Shown here in pieces: positions 1 through 10,217 of a stretch of 64,000 bases of DNA (position 1 is its first letter; each line of letters opens with the position of its first letter). Under the pieces are notes generated by a model. That model was not told the DNA's origin. It did no database searches and saw only the letters and a program-made list of their open reading frames with translations. The stretch is from NCBI RefSeq assembly GCF_041449215.1, contig NZ_JBGNFV010000001.1, positions 2,083,001 to 2,147,000 on the forward strand, written 5' to 3'. This DNA comes from Roseivirga sp. BDSF3-8 (lineage in GTDB: Bacteria; Bacteroidota; Bacteroidia; Cytophagales; Cyclobacteriaceae). The position numbers were made by a program, and so were the translations under genes.

Positions 1-1266
1 ATACCTGATCGGATCTGCAAAACCGGGCTCTGTATTCAGGAGATTGTCATTACCTTCAAAGATTTCTCCCTGTGCCTTAATCAGGTTATGCGATAGTCTG
101 AAGCTTTTTGGTTCTCCCGCAGTGCTGTCAATTACCACCTCATCACCATTAAAGCCGCGGCCCCATACGATTGAGTTTTCTAATACGACATTGAGGGGGT
201 TAACAATATTTTCTCCGCTATTTGCTAGACCATTGTCACTAAATACAACAGCTGGCACTTCTCTACTAAAAAGATAGTTATAATTAGCAAAGGTGCAGTG
301 ATAGTATTGGTAATTACCACCACCCAGATTTGCTATTAAAAACTCACCACAGGTGTTGACAAGGGTATTTTCTGCATATACATCAGAATCGAGAGTAAGA
401 ATACCGGACAGGCTTATGTTTTCAATAACTACCTGTCTCATGATTAGGTCAGGTATCGTATCCTCATCATAAGTGGTTAGGTTCACCCCTACCACACTAT
501 TTCGAATACTGGCATATTCGATATGATTATCTCTGCTTCCTTCAAGAAAAATGAGACCACCCCACTGGCCGGGAGCATTATCAAAGCCCTCGTCCAGCCT
601 GCTGTTCCTAAAAACTACCGTATTTGCAGAGTCTCCCTGAACGCGAAGGTTCCCCTGAATAAAAAGAGCTGCTCCATTATCTGCATAAATTTGGGCACCC
701 TTTTCGATAGTGAGGGTGCAAAGAGAATCTACCAGAACAGGACCAAATAATACGTAGGGCTTTTGAGCAGTCCACGTATCATTACAGGTAAGAATTTCAT
801 TACCCAAGAATATGGCGTCTTGTCCGAATGCTTCGAGCTTCACATCCTGCAAGTTCTTGTTAGTGGTGAACACTACAGAATCCTTTACCAGGAAAGGAAG
901 GGTTTCGTCCCGGGGATCTATGGTGATATCTACTAATATAAGCAGGCTATCGTTACCAAATAAAAGCTGATCCTCAAAGCTATATCCCCTCTCTCCATTT
1001 ACAGAAATGCGATACGGTGAATCCTGCCCTTTTCCCAACGCGATCTGGGCAATGCTTACAGCATTTTCGTTGGGATTATAGACCTTAAATCGTCTGCTTA
1101 TACTACCCACACTAGTAAAAAGCGTATCGAACCTTACAGAATCCTGACTAAAATTCAGCCGGGCATCACCCGAGGTAATAATTTGCTCATCAAATGGCTC
1201 ACAAGCCCAGCAAATTGCCAGAATAGTCAGGAATATTAACCCCTTAACTTTACCCTTCAGCGCCAT
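1..1266 (-). CDS. Exported lipoprotein with beta-helix region (3' end outside window)
   Basis: The frame is open from an ATG at 1266 to the window edge, 422 codons without a stop, so the C-terminus is missing. The N-terminus has basic residues, a hydrophobic stretch and a Cys at about residue 22 (AICWAC) that could be lipidated, followed by acidic residues. Residues of about 150-400 alternate short hydrophobic strands with Asn/Gly turns, as in right-handed parallel beta-helix proteins; wording such as IEKGAQIY and GNLRVQG is typical of Bacteroidota surface beta-helix lipoproteins. The start overlaps the 3' end of prfA by 17 bases in another frame, so the two are probably co-transcribed. No catalytic residues can be assigned. 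The lipobox is imperfect. Confidence 0.82.
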   Translation of the reverse strand, partial: MALKGKVKGLIFLTILAICWACEPFDEQIITSGDARLNFSQDSVRFDTLFTSVGSISRRFKVYNPNENAVSIAQIALGKGQDSPYRISVNGERGYSFEDQLLFGNDSLLILVDITIDPRDETLPFLVKDSVVFTTNKNLQDVKLEAFGQDAIFLGNEILTCNDTWTAQKPYVLFGPVLVDSLCTLTIEKGAQIYADNGAALFIQGNLRVQGDSANTVVFRNSRLDEGFDNAPGQWGGLIFLEGSRDNHIEYASIRNSVVGVNLTTYDEDTIPDLIMRQVVIENISLSGILTLDSDVYAENTLVNTCGEFLIANLGGGNYQYYHCTFANYNYLFSREVPAVVFSDNGLANSGENIVNPLNVVLENSIVWGRGFNGDEVVIDSTAGEPKSFRLSHNLIKAQGEIFEGNDNLLNTEPGFADPIRY

Positions 1267-2323
1267 CTTTTAATTTTTCCGTATTCTCAGCAAGACGAAG
1301 CTGTTCGATTATATCTCCCACTTCTCCATCCATAATAGCTCCCAGATTATGTACAGTGTATCCAATACGATGATCAGTTACCCGGCTTTGAGGGAAATTA
1401 TACGTGCGGATCTTTTCAGACCTGTCTCCGCTTTTTACCATGGATCTTCTTTGAGCTCCTATGGCTTCATCCTGCTTAGCCTTTTCAATGTCATATAAAC
1501 GGCTTCGGAGTACCTTTAGTGCTTTTTCAAAGTTCTTGATCTGCGACTTCTCATCCTGGCAGGAGACTACCATACCAGTAGGCAGGTGAGTAAGCCTGAC
1601 GGCCGAATACGTAGTGTTTACTGATTGACCACCGGGACCGGAGCTACAAAAGGTATCCTTTCGTACTTCGTTCATATCTATCTGAACGTCTACTTCTTCC
1701 ACTTCAGGTAGTACAGCCACGCTGGCAGCAGAGGTATGCACACGCCCCTGGGTTTCGGTTGCAGGTACACGCTGGACCCGGTGAACTCCGGATTCAAATT
1801 TGAGCATGCCAAATACGTCTTCTCCACTCAGGGTACTTATAATTTCCTTATAACCACCGGCAGTACCCTCCGTAAGGTCCAGTACATTCATGCTCCAGCC
1901 TTGTTTCTCTGCAAAGCGCTGGTACATACGATGCAGGTCACCTGCAAAAAGGGCAGCTTCATCCCCTCCGGTACCAGCTCGTATTTCCAGAATGGCGTTT
2001 TTAGAGTCGTTAGGGTCTTTAGGAATAAGCATGTATTTCAGCTCCTCTTCCATTTGCTCTTTTTCCGGCTCCAGTGTTTCTATTTCGCCTTTTGCCATTT
2101 CTCTGAACTCCGGATCCTTTTCATTTTTAAGAATGTTCCGGGCGTTTTTGAGATTATCCATTACCAGGCGATAGTCGTCGTATTTTTTAACGATCTTTTC
2201 AAGGTCTTTATATTCCTTACTCAGTTTCGAGTACCGGCTCATATCAGACACTATATCAGGTTGTACGATAAGCTGCCCTACCTCTTCGAACCTGTGCTTT
2301 ATCTCTTCAAGTTTTTCAATCAT
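1250..2323 (-). CDS. prfA: Peptide chain release factor 1
   Basis: RF1 reads UAA and UAG in the ribosomal A site and triggers hydrolysis of peptidyl-tRNA. The 357-residue length is normal for the family. The GGQ catalytic motif lies in [20 protein letters not shown] near residue 230, and the stop-codon recognition tripeptide is PAT in [10 protein letters not shown], which is the RF1 rather than the RF2 form. The N-terminal third is the expected helical domain. The gene ends inside the start of the downstream lipoprotein gene. Nothing is odd apart from that overlap. Confidence 0.98.
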   Translation of the reverse strand: MIEKLEEIKHRFEEVGQLIVQPDIVSDMSRYSKLSKEYKDLEKIVKKYDDYRLVMDNLKNARNILKNEKDPEFREMAKGEIETLEPEKEQMEEELKYMLIPKDPNDSKNAILEIRAGTGGDEAALFAGDLHRMYQRFAEKQGWSMNVLDLTEGTAGGYKEIISTLSGEDVFGMLKFESGVHRVQRVPATETQGRVHTSAASVAVLPEVEEVDVQIDMNEVRKDTFCSSGPGGQSVNTTYSAVRLTHLPTGMVVSCQDEKSQIKNFEKALKVLRSRLYDIEKAKQDEAIGAQRRSMVKSGDRSEKIRTYNFPQSRVTDHRIGYTVHNLGAIMDGEVGDIIEQLRLAENTEKLKDGAEG

Positions 2324-2547
2324 TGCTCAGTCTATTGACTATCAAAAGTAATAAAGTAGTCGGACTTCCTTACCCAAATTCCGGTTGGCATGATATTAGC
2401 CACTCAATCCGGACAAAAAGAGGCGGGTATCTTGAATATGTAATAAACAGACAGAAATGCATCCAAATCAGTGCATTAAGTACAGTATGTTTGTATTACG
2501 AATATTGTCAGCCCGCTATATGTTTATAGTAAAACTCTGAAAACACC

Positions 2548-3060
2548 ATGATCAGACAATTGAAAAAACTCTGGCTGATTGCTTTTTTGCTAGCTGTCCC
2601 CGCTTTGTCCCAGGCACAGGATTACAAGTTTCATTCTGTGTTCATTTACAATTTTACCAAGTATATCCAGTGGCCTGAAAACTACAGATCTGGTGATTTT
2701 GTCATTGGCGTACTTGGAAACTCCCCGATTTCTGAAAGCCTGGAGAAGATGGCAGCTAATAAAACGGTTGGCCAGCAGAAATTTAAAATCGTGAAGTTCA
2801 ACTCACTTGACGAAGTAAGCAAGTGCCACATTCTCTTCATTCCCAATGACAAAAGCCACCTGCTGGATAAAACCTTGCAAAAAACTCAAGGGCAATCCAC
2901 TCTTGTAATTACCGAAAGGCCAGGCCTTGGCGAGAAGGGAAGTAGTATAAACTTTATTCTTGACGATGGGCGCTGGAAGTTTGAATTAAACCAACAGGCC
3001 ACTACCCGCTCAAAGCTTAAAGTTTCAGGTGAACTGGTAAAGTTCGCGATCCTTATTTGA
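2548..3060 (+). CDS. YfiR family (DUF4154) periplasmic protein
   Basis: A 170-residue protein with a clear signal peptide (about residues 1-23, ending SQAQ) followed by the YfiR-type pattern FHSVFIYNFTKYIQWP and IGVLG. In Pseudomonas, YfiR is a periplasmic regulator that restrains the diguanylate cyclase YfiN. In Bacteroidota, such proteins usually sit next to membrane sensors, and here a HAMP/GAF protein follows after about 100 bases. I infer that it is the periplasmic partner of that sensor. No GGDEF protein is visible in the window. Confidence 0.88.
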   Translation: MIRQLKKLWLIAFLLAVPALSQAQDYKFHSVFIYNFTKYIQWPENYRSGDFVIGVLGNSPISESLEKMAANKTVGQQKFKIVKFNSLDEVSKCHILFIPNDKSHLLDKTLQKTQGQSTLVITERPGLGEKGSSINFILDDGRWKFELNQQATTRSKLKVSGELVKFAILI

Positions 3061-3158
3061 TCCGACCGATTTAAATCTAAAAATACAAAAAACCAGCCTA
3101 TTTACGCTTCCTAATTATGTTCCGGAAGCATAATTATCATTTATCACACAGGAGGATA

Positions 3159-5081
3159 ATGAAGAAATTCAGGTTTACCATAGGTAACAAAATTCTTTTC
3201 GGGTTTCTGCTTCTGATCGGCATATTTGTGGGTAATAGTGCAATTAATTACTACACTCTTCTTAAAAATGATCAGGTTATCAGACAGTCTTCGGAGGTAG
3301 TAAACCCTTCCACACAGGCACTGGAAGATTTTCACCTTATGATTACCCGCAGTAAGATGCTGGTGACTAATTGGGTGTATCTTCAGAACAATGTTGACGA
3401 CAAGGAGGCTCTCAAGGTTTTGCATGAAGAGGAGTATCCTGAACTTCGGGATCGCCTGCTGGAGCTGTCTACCAAGTGGGAAGACAAGCAACAAAAATCA
3501 GAAGTGGATTCCATGTTCACCGATTTTGAAACCCTTCTGAACACCCAGGAATGGGTGATGAACACACTGGTTTCATTCGATGATTACGAAGACTTCACTA
3601 TAAAATGGCAGGCCGCAGACAGTATTGAGAATGCCGTCCTGCCACGTTCTCAGGCGCTTATAGATGACCTTAAGAAACTGAAAGAAACGAAGGGTGAAGA
3701 GGAACGATTAGCCAATGCCTCAATTATTAAGGCTTCTGATCAGCTACAGACTACAAACATGGTGCTGGCCCTTCTTATTCTAGGCATCGGGTTATCGGTG
3801 GCATGGCTTATGTCTCGCTCTATCACACGCCCTATCAATACGATCAAGGCGTTAATTGCTAAGCTTGGAAAAGGAGAGCTGCCCGATAAGAGAAATACCA
3901 AAGCGTCAAATGATGAGATAGGAGAAATGGCAGTGGCAGTAGATGCACTGGTAGATGGACTTCGTAGCACATCATCATTTGCGGAAAATATAGGTAAGGG
4001 TAATTATCACTCAGACTATAGCCCGTTAAGTGAAAACGACGTATTGGGTAATGCCCTCATCGAAATGCGAGATAACTTGCAGAAGGTAGCCGAAGAGGAT
4101 AAAAGACGTAACTGGGCTACAGAGGGTATGGCTAAATTCGGTGAAATATTGCGTAAGCATACCAATAACCTTGAGGAACTGAGTGATCAGGTAATTAGCA
4201 GTCTTGTAAAATATATGAACGCTAATCAGGGTGGGCTATTTATACTTAAAGAAAATAGTACTGACAACAGCGAGGAGCACCTCTCATTAGCTGCATGTTA
4301 TGCCTGGGACAAAAAGAAATACTTAGATCAGCAGGTGCTAAAAGGCGAAGGTCTTGCTGGCCAGGCATGGATGGAAAAAGATACCGTCTATGTTACCGAA
4401 ATACCTCAGGATTATATCAAAATTACCAGTGGACTGGGCGAGTCGAATCCTAGCAGTATTCTGATTGTACCACTGAAGGTCAATGACGAGGTGTATGGGG
4501 TGATTGAACTAGCTTCTTTCCATGAATTCAAAGAATTTGAGATTGAGTTTGTTGAAAAAATAGCCGAGAGTATTGCCTCCTCTATAAGCGCTGTCCGAAT
4601 CAATGAAAAAACTCAGTACCTTCTGTCGGAGTCCACAGAGCTTACTGAACAAATGCGTGCTCAGGAAGAGGAAATGCGGCAGAATATGGAAGAACTTCAG
4701 GCAACCCAGGAGGAGATGCAACGTGCTCAGCGTGACCGTGAAGAAAAGGAACGAATCATAGATCATACCCATATCAGCATTGAGACTGATGCCAGCCTTG
4801 CAATAAGAAATATGAATTCGATTGCTAAGAATTTACTTGGTAGTTCGGCAGCTGTTGGTTCAGCTCTGCAAGGCGTAGTACTAAATGGTGATGCGCTTAA
4901 TTCTGCATCATCCAAGCTCCAGGATGGAAAGGAATGGAGTGGCGTACTTACGCTTAAAACAGCCAATGGCGACCAATCTGTCGTTAACTTCGGTGCAGGA
5001 CAGGCACAAGACCCTTACACAGGGGAGACCCGCTTTCTCTTTTTTGGCATGAAAATGTCTGAAGCTAAAGTAGTTAGCTAA
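3159..5081 (+). CDS. Membrane sensor with HAMP and GAF domains, no recognisable output domain
   Basis: From the chosen start the protein has 640 residues. It has an N-terminal membrane helix (about 8-27), a periplasmic helical sensor region, a second membrane helix (about 200-218), a HAMP domain (RSITRPINTIKAL onward), and a GAF domain (about 330-490). A Glu/Gln-rich coiled coil and a degenerate PAS-like tail follow. No histidine kinase, GGDEF or MCP signalling domain is present. The ATG at 3159 is preferred over the one at 3117 because an AGGAGG lies six bases upstream and the membrane helix then starts at the usual distance. It follows the YfiR gene and probably works with it. Confidence 0.86.
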   Translation: MKKFRFTIGNKILFGFLLLIGIFVGNSAINYYTLLKNDQVIRQSSEVVNPSTQALEDFHLMITRSKMLVTNWVYLQNNVDDKEALKVLHEEEYPELRDRLLELSTKWEDKQQKSEVDSMFTDFETLLNTQEWVMNTLVSFDDYEDFTIKWQAADSIENAVLPRSQALIDDLKKLKETKGEEERLANASIIKASDQLQTTNMVLALLILGIGLSVAWLMSRSITRPINTIKALIAKLGKGELPDKRNTKASNDEIGEMAVAVDALVDGLRSTSSFAENIGKGNYHSDYSPLSENDVLGNALIEMRDNLQKVAEEDKRRNWATEGMAKFGEILRKHTNNLEELSDQVISSLVKYMNANQGGLFILKENSTDNSEEHLSLAACYAWDKKKYLDQQVLKGEGLAGQAWMEKDTVYVTEIPQDYIKITSGLGESNPSSILIVPLKVNDEVYGVIELASFHEFKEFEIEFVEKIAESIASSISAVRINEKTQYLLSESTELTEQMRAQEEEMRQNMEELQATQEEMQRAQRDREEKERIIDHTHISIETDASLAIRNMNSIAKNLLGSSAAVGSALQGVVLNGDALNSASSKLQDGKEWSGVLTLKTANGDQSVVNFGAGQAQDPYTGETRFLFFGMKMSEAKVVS

Positions 5082-5106
5082 AAGGGTAAAGGAAACAGTA
5101 TTTGTG

Positions 5107-5143
5107 AAAGCCATTCGCTCATTTGCGGATGGCTTTTATTTTT
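5107..5143 (+). terminator. Intrinsic terminator after the HAMP/GAF gene
   Basis: AAAGCCATTCGC pairs with GCGGATGGCTTT around a six-base loop, followed by TATTTTT. It lies 25 bases after the stop codon. Confidence 0.65.
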
Positions 5144-5196
5144 GCTGACATCTAATAAATTGTTAAATTAGGGCAACAAAAGTACATGGATATTAC

Positions 5197-5634
5197 ATGA
5201 AAGGTATAGCTGAACCCATATCTCTGAAGGAAAAAAAGACTCACTTTAGAAATCTGGTAGCACTGGCAAGAATAGATGGTCACTTTCACGAAGATGAGAA
5301 AGCTCTCATTTGCACCCTTGGAAAGCGCTATGCACTTCGTGAAAAACAGCTACGTGAGATACTTGATGAATCGCAGCCGGCTATCGCTACTGTGCCTACC
5401 GACAGAAGGCAGCAACTGGACCAACTCAGGGATCTGGTACTTCTTATGCTAGCAGATGGCTATGTAGTGGAAAAAGAGATGATCTTCTGCAAGGAAATAG
5501 CTTCACAATATGGATTTGGGCAGCACGTAATAGAAAAGCTTGTTCAATGGGTAGAAGAAGAGCCTGTAAGTGGTGCTACCTGGCATGAAAACCGGGAAGG
5601 TTTGCTGGAAATAAATAAATCTCTGGCTAGCTGA
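5197..5634 (+). CDS. TerB-like protein
   Basis: A soluble 145-residue all-alpha protein. The pattern LVALARIDGHFHEDEKALI near residue 20 and DLVLLMLADGYVVEKEM near residue 85 is the duplicated Asp-Gly-acidic helix pair of the TerB/DjlA-like family, which is thought to bind metal through those acidic residues. The specific role is unknown; no other tellurite-resistance genes are nearby. Its 3' end overlaps the convergent recG by eight bases. Confidence 0.82.
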   Translation: MKGIAEPISLKEKKTHFRNLVALARIDGHFHEDEKALICTLGKRYALREKQLREILDESQPAIATVPTDRRQQLDQLRDLVLLMLADGYVVEKEMIFCKEIASQYGFGQHVIEKLVQWVEEEPVSGATWHENREGLLEINKSLAS

Positions 5635-7726
5635 TCCGGCTCCAGTTTATCACATTTTTTCTAATACTATCTACTTGTTGCCGGATTTCACGGTGCTCCG
5701 GCAGACTAAGGCCGGGGTCACTGTCCAGTGTTTCCCGTGCTGCATCACGCGCAATTTTAAGTATTTCCTCATCCTTACTTAGGTCGGTAATTAGCAGGTC
5801 TGCCAGACCGCTTTGGCGTGTTCCTTCTATATCTCCGGGGCCACGGAGTTTTAGGTCGGTATCTGCTATTTCAAATCCGTCGTTAGTCCGTACCATTGTG
5901 TCTATTCTGGTACGGCTATCTTTGCTCAATTCATATTTAGTCATCAAGATGCAGTAAGACTGATCAGCGCCTCGCCCTACCCTGCCTCTAAGTTGATGAA
6001 GCTGTGCCAACCCAAAGCGTTCGGCATTTTCTATAACCATTACAGAAGCGTTGGGCACGTTAACACCTACCTCAATCACCGTAGTGGCTACCATAATATT
6101 TGTTTCCCCTTTAACAAAACGCTGCATTTCAAATTCCTTCTCTTCAGGTTTTTGCTTGCCATGCACAATGCTGACTTTATATTCCGGAAGAGGAAAAGCC
6201 CTGGCTACGCTTTCGTAGCCATCCATCAGGTCCTTAAGGTCAAGTTTTTCGCTCTCTTCAATCAAGGGGTACACAATGTATACCTGCCGGCCAAGTGCAA
6301 TTTGCTTTTTCAGAAAGCCGAATATTTTCAGCCGCTTATTGTCATAGGCATGCATCGTTTGGATAGGTTTGCGACCAGCCGGCAGTTCGTCTATTACTGA
6401 TAGGTCCAGATCTCCGTAAAGGGTCATTGCCAGCGTCCTGGGTATGGGTGTGGCTGTCATCACTAGCACATGGGGCATATACCCTGAACCCTTATTCCAA
6501 AGTTTTGCGCGTTGTGCTACGCCAAATCGGTGTTGCTCATCTATGACAGCTAGTCCGAGGTTTTCAAAACGGACCCTGTCCTCAAGGATGGCGTGGGTGC
6601 CGACCAATATTTTGAGCTCCCCTGATTCCAGCCCGGCTTCTACTTCACGCCGTGCCTTAATTTTGCTGCTACCAGTCAGTAGCGCAATCGGCATATTCAT
6701 CAGTTCAGCGTACTCCTTAAGTCCTTTGTAATGTTGCTCCGCCAGTATTTGCGTTGGAGCAATAAGAGTCGCCTGTGCCTTACTGCCTATTGCAAGGAGC
6801 ATGCAGATAAATGCCACCATGGTTTTACCACTGCCTACATCTCCCTGCAGTAACCTGTTCATCTGCCTGCCACTCTTAAAATCGCTATAAACCTCCTTTA
6901 TTACACGTTTTTGAGCACCTGTAAGGTTAAATGGAAGGTGGCTTTCATAGAAATGCTTTAAAAGGGCTGTATCCTTCAGTAGCATTCCCTTCAGCTTTTC
7001 AGTACGGCTAAGCTTTAGAGTAAGTAACCTTAACTGAACGTAGAACAGCTCTTCGAATTTAAGACTGTGCCTTGCCAGCTTCAGCCATTTTTGATCTGCA
7101 GGAAAATGAATGTGTCTAATAGCCTCAGCCTTATCCATAAGGCCGTACCGTTCACGAATATAGCCTGGCAGTGTCTCGCGAATTTTAGGAATAGCTGTAG
7201 GGAGGAGTGCTTTAACAAGCTTGCTCAGTCCTTTGCTGTCAAGGTATCGGGAGCGAAGCTTTTCGGTTGTAGGATAGACCGGTTGCAGGTATCCGCCTGC
7301 ATCGTGCCTTGTGGTGTATGCTTCCAGTTCCGGGTGGGCTATGGAGGCTTTTGCTCCAAAGAACTGAGGGCGGCCAAATACTACGTATTCTGTACCTGTA
7401 CTGATGCGTTTCATGACCCATTGGATACCCTGGAACCAGGTAAGCTCTATACTTCCTGTGTCATCCGAAAAAACTGCAACCAGACGCTTTTTTCTTCCTA
7501 TGCCGGATATCGCCAGGTTTCTGATCACTCCTTTTACCTGGACGTGGGTCATATCCCTGTTTATGTCCCGGATCTTATAAAGTCGTGTTCGGTCCTCGTA
7601 ACGAAAGGGATAATGCTGAATGAGATCACCATAGGTGAATATGTCGAGCTCCTTATTAAGAAGAGCTGATTTTTGGGGCCCTACCCCTTTTAAAAACTCT
7701 ACCCTTGTATCAAAAAAACCCGTCAT
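5627..7726 (-). CDS. recG: ATP-dependent DNA helicase RecG
   Basis: RecG remodels stalled replication forks and branch-migrates Holliday junctions. The 699 residues match the usual length. An N-terminal wedge/OB region (about 1-240) is followed by the helicase core: Walker A GDVGSGKT near 290, the DEQH box in VIDEQHRFGV, motif III VMTATPIPRTLA, and the C-terminal motifs IEVGVNVPNA and QLRGRVGRG. The gene ends across the tail of the TerB-like gene and starts five bases after gldD's stop codon, so it may be transcribed with the mutY-ssb-gldE-gldD block. Confidence 0.98.
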   Translation of the reverse strand: MTGFFDTRVEFLKGVGPQKSALLNKELDIFTYGDLIQHYPFRYEDRTRLYKIRDINRDMTHVQVKGVIRNLAISGIGRKKRLVAVFSDDTGSIELTWFQGIQWVMKRISTGTEYVVFGRPQFFGAKASIAHPELEAYTTRHDAGGYLQPVYPTTEKLRSRYLDSKGLSKLVKALLPTAIPKIRETLPGYIRERYGLMDKAEAIRHIHFPADQKWLKLARHSLKFEELFYVQLRLLTLKLSRTEKLKGMLLKDTALLKHFYESHLPFNLTGAQKRVIKEVYSDFKSGRQMNRLLQGDVGSGKTMVAFICMLLAIGSKAQATLIAPTQILAEQHYKGLKEYAELMNMPIALLTGSSKIKARREVEAGLESGELKILVGTHAILEDRVRFENLGLAVIDEQHRFGVAQRAKLWNKGSGYMPHVLVMTATPIPRTLAMTLYGDLDLSVIDELPAGRKPIQTMHAYDNKRLKIFGFLKKQIALGRQVYIVYPLIEESEKLDLKDLMDGYESVARAFPLPEYKVSIVHGKQKPEEKEFEMQRFVKGETNIMVATTVIEVGVNVPNASVMVIENAERFGLAQLHQLRGRVGRGADQSYCILMTKYELSKDSRTRIDTMVRTNDGFEIADTDLKLRGPGDIEGTRQSGLADLLITDLSKDEEILKIARDAARETLDSDPGLSLPEHREIRQQVDSIRKNVINWSRIS

Positions 7727-7730
7727 GCGG

Positions 7731-8336
7731 CTACTCTTCCTTCCACTCCAGGGAATTGAGCATGTGAATGATATCTTTTTTTACATACTCGATAACAGGT
7801 GCCAAGGAGTCGTTTTTTGTGGCAGTGGGGAAATAAAGAGCACCCCGTAAAAAGTGTTGACTGGAGTCTGTTGTAAAAAACTGAAACTGCGTGGGCACTT
7901 CTCCTTCCAGTTCAGCCACTACAGCCGTTCTGCCTTTCGGTGTTCTTATCACCGTCTCATCGATAGCATAAGCTTTGATCTGGTGCTTGGAGGTAAGTCT
8001 GGTAGCGTCGCTTACATATTCTTTCACTAGGTCGGCACTGTCCTTTACGGATTTGTAAGTGATGACTACATTTGCGCCGAGGTCTTTGTATAGAAGATCT
8101 ATCCAGTATCGCTCACTTATGTATGAGCTATCGTCTACTATCTGAGCTTCTTTGGAAAACTCGAACCAATAAGGAAAGCTATCAGGAAGTGCCTGATACC
8201 TATGTTCTGGCAGGTCAATTCTATTATACCCTTTGGGTTTAGGGGTGAATGTTTCACTTTCGCATGCACATATGCCTAATGTCATCAGGCATAGCCCGGT
8301 AACCAGAGTCAGAAAGTAATTACCTCGATATCTCAT
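7731..8336 (-). CDS. gldD: Gliding motility lipoprotein GldD
   Basis: A 201-residue lipoprotein: hydrophobic N-terminus with Cys residues at about 23 and 25 (LGICAC), then the GldD hallmark [17 protein letters not shown]. In Flavobacterium johnsoniae, GldD is needed for gliding and type IX secretion. The gene follows gldE by eight bases in the conserved mutY-ssb-gldE-gldD order, which strongly supports the name. The presence of gldD/gldE alone does not prove that this organism glides. Confidence 0.92.
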   Translation of the reverse strand: MRYRGNYFLTLVTGLCLMTLGICACESETFTPKPKGYNRIDLPEHRYQALPDSFPYWFEFSKEAQIVDDSSYISERYWIDLLYKDLGANVVITYKSVKDSADLVKEYVSDATRLTSKHQIKAYAIDETVIRTPKGRTAVVAELEGEVPTQFQFFTTDSSQHFLRGALYFPTATKNDSLAPVIEYVKKDIIHMLNSLEWKEE

Positions 8337-8344
8337 TTTCCGGC

Positions 8345-9682
8345 TTATATGTTCGTTTTTTTCTTTACCAGTACCCTTACTCTTTTAATGCGGCGATTGT
8401 CTACTGCCACAGCAGTGAAGACAAATTTATCGAAGGTAATTTTATCCCCTGCGCGCGGAAGCTTTGTATTCAGTTCAAGAAGTAATCCTCCGAGAGACTC
8501 ACTTTCCCCTTTGACCTCTTCAAATAATTGGGCGTCTTCATCAATGATTTTACAAAAATCATTAAGGGATGTCTTTCCTTCAAATACAAAGGTATTTTCA
8601 TCCAATTTATTGTAGGCAATATCCTCATCGTCAAACTCATCGTTAATCTCGCCTACAATTTCCTCTATTACATCCTCAAGTGTAATAAGGCCCGAAGTGC
8701 CCCCATATTCATCCACTACAATGGCCATATGAACCCGTTTCTCCTGAAAGTCTTTGAGTAAGCTATCAATTTTCTTACTCTCAGGGATAAAAAATCCAGG
8801 ACGAAGAAGTTTCTGCCAATTGTAAGTGTCCTCCCTGTCAGTATAAGGCAACAGGTCCTTTATATAGAGGATACCTTCAATCTTATCTATCGTTTCACGG
8901 TACACAGGAATTCTGCTGAAGCCAGACTTATTGATGCGGTCCATGAGCGTATGAAAGTCATCCTCGATATCTACGGCTGTAATATCCAGCCTGGACTTCA
9001 TCACCTGCTTTACTGAAATGGTACCGAAGTTAACAATCCCTTTTAAAATACCTTTCTCCTCCTCTGAGGCATCGGTATGAGTTGTGATCTCTAAGGCTGT
9101 ATTGAGCTCATCTACCGACAGACTATAGGCTTTTTTTTCCACACGCCTCTCCACCAAGTCACTGATGTGGAGCAAAGCCCAGGAGAAAGGCCGGAATACA
9201 GACCGGCTGATATCCAGAAAAGGCGCAGTTACTTTGGCAAAAGGGATGTTGTTCAGGGTAGCGTAGTTTTTGGGAATCACCTCGCCAAAAAACAATATAG
9301 CAAAGGTGATTGCCGCAGTAAGTGATGCCACCAGCAGGCCTTCCGTACTTTTTGATCCTACAATCTCCCAGGTTACGAAGGTAGCCAACGTCACAATAGC
9401 GATATTGACAAGGTTGTTAAGAATCAGGATAGTGGCGAGTAACTGCTTAGGGTGCTCCAGCAAGGTATATACTCTTTTTTCCCGTTCGTTGCTGCTCTCC
9501 CGGCATTGACGTACGTCAGCCGGTGAAAGGGAGAAGAAGGCCACTTCTGATCCTGAGATCATGGCCGAAAGAAAAAGTAAAAATAAGATGAGAAGCCCGT
9601 TAACCATATAGAAAACAGGCATCCCAAACGTATCAGCCAATAGGATGAACCACGGATACGGGTCGTCTATCGTTGATTCCAA
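8345..9682 (-). CDS. gldE: Gliding-motility associated protein GldE (CBS/CorC-type membrane protein)
   Basis: 445 residues in the order of the HlyC/CorC family: an N-terminal DUF21-like membrane domain with three to four helices (about 20-165), a CBS-domain pair (about 215-345, including [24 protein letters not shown]), and a C-terminal CorC/HlyC transporter-associated domain. In Flavobacterium, gldE sits between ssb and gldD and improves gldD function. Family relatives are linked to magnesium or cobalt efflux, but no substrate can be read from the sequence. Confidence 0.92.
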   Translation of the reverse strand: MESTIDDPYPWFILLADTFGMPVFYMVNGLLILFLLFLSAMISGSEVAFFSLSPADVRQCRESSNEREKRVYTLLEHPKQLLATILILNNLVNIAIVTLATFVTWEIVGSKSTEGLLVASLTAAITFAILFFGEVIPKNYATLNNIPFAKVTAPFLDISRSVFRPFSWALLHISDLVERRVEKKAYSLSVDELNTALEITTHTDASEEEKGILKGIVNFGTISVKQVMKSRLDITAVDIEDDFHTLMDRINKSGFSRIPVYRETIDKIEGILYIKDLLPYTDREDTYNWQKLLRPGFFIPESKKIDSLLKDFQEKRVHMAIVVDEYGGTSGLITLEDVIEEIVGEINDEFDDEDIAYNKLDENTFVFEGKTSLNDFCKIIDEDAQLFEEVKGESESLGGLLLELNTKLPRAGDKITFDKFVFTAVAVDNRRIKRVRVLVKKKTNI

Positions 9683-9704
9683 AATTTGTTAATTAGTTCG
9701 ACAA

Positions 9705-10175
9705 TCAGAATGGTAGATCATCTGTTTCGTCATCAAATGAAGCGATGTTCTCAGCAGGCTGGTTGCCACCTTCCTGTGATTGTGATGAAGAAGATGATGA
9801 ATAACCTCCTCCGCTGTTGCCGCCATTATAATCATCGTCTCCACGACCGCCCAACAGCGTAAGGTCCCTACCTACAACTTCAGTAACGTAGCGCTTATTT
9901 CCGTCACGGTCATCGTAAGAACGGGTAGTGAGTTTACCCTCGATATAAACCTGCTTGCCTTTGCGCAGATACTTTTCGGCAATTTCTGCCAAAGGTGACC
10001 AGAGCACCACATTATGCCACTCGGTATTAGTTACCCGCTCACCGTTGCGATTACGGTAGGATTCGCTTGTAGCAATGGAAAAATTCGCTACTGCGCGTCC
10101 ACCATCCAGGTGCCTTACTTCAGGGTCTTTGCCCAGGTTCCCTACTAGTATTACTTTATTGACTCCTCCAGCCAT
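9705..10175 (-). CDS. ssb: Single-stranded DNA-binding protein
   Basis: A 156-residue SSB. The OB fold occupies about residues 1-110 ([19 protein letters not shown], then WHNVVLW and [11 protein letters not shown]). A Gly/Ser/Gln-rich flexible linker follows, with the acidic C-terminal tip DDLPF that recruits partner proteins. It binds single-stranded DNA in replication and repair. It lies between mutY and gldE in the conserved Bacteroidota order. Confidence 0.97.
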   Translation of the reverse strand: MAGGVNKVILVGNLGKDPEVRHLDGGRAVANFSIATSESYRNRNGERVTNTEWHNVVLWSPLAEIAEKYLRKGKQVYIEGKLTTRSYDDRDGNKRYVTEVVGRDLTLLGGRGDDDYNGGNSGGGYSSSSSSQSQEGGNQPAENIASFDDETDDLPF

Positions 10176-10217
10176 AGCTAACTTTTTTTGCCCAAAACTA
10201 CGAATCTTTTCATGAAC

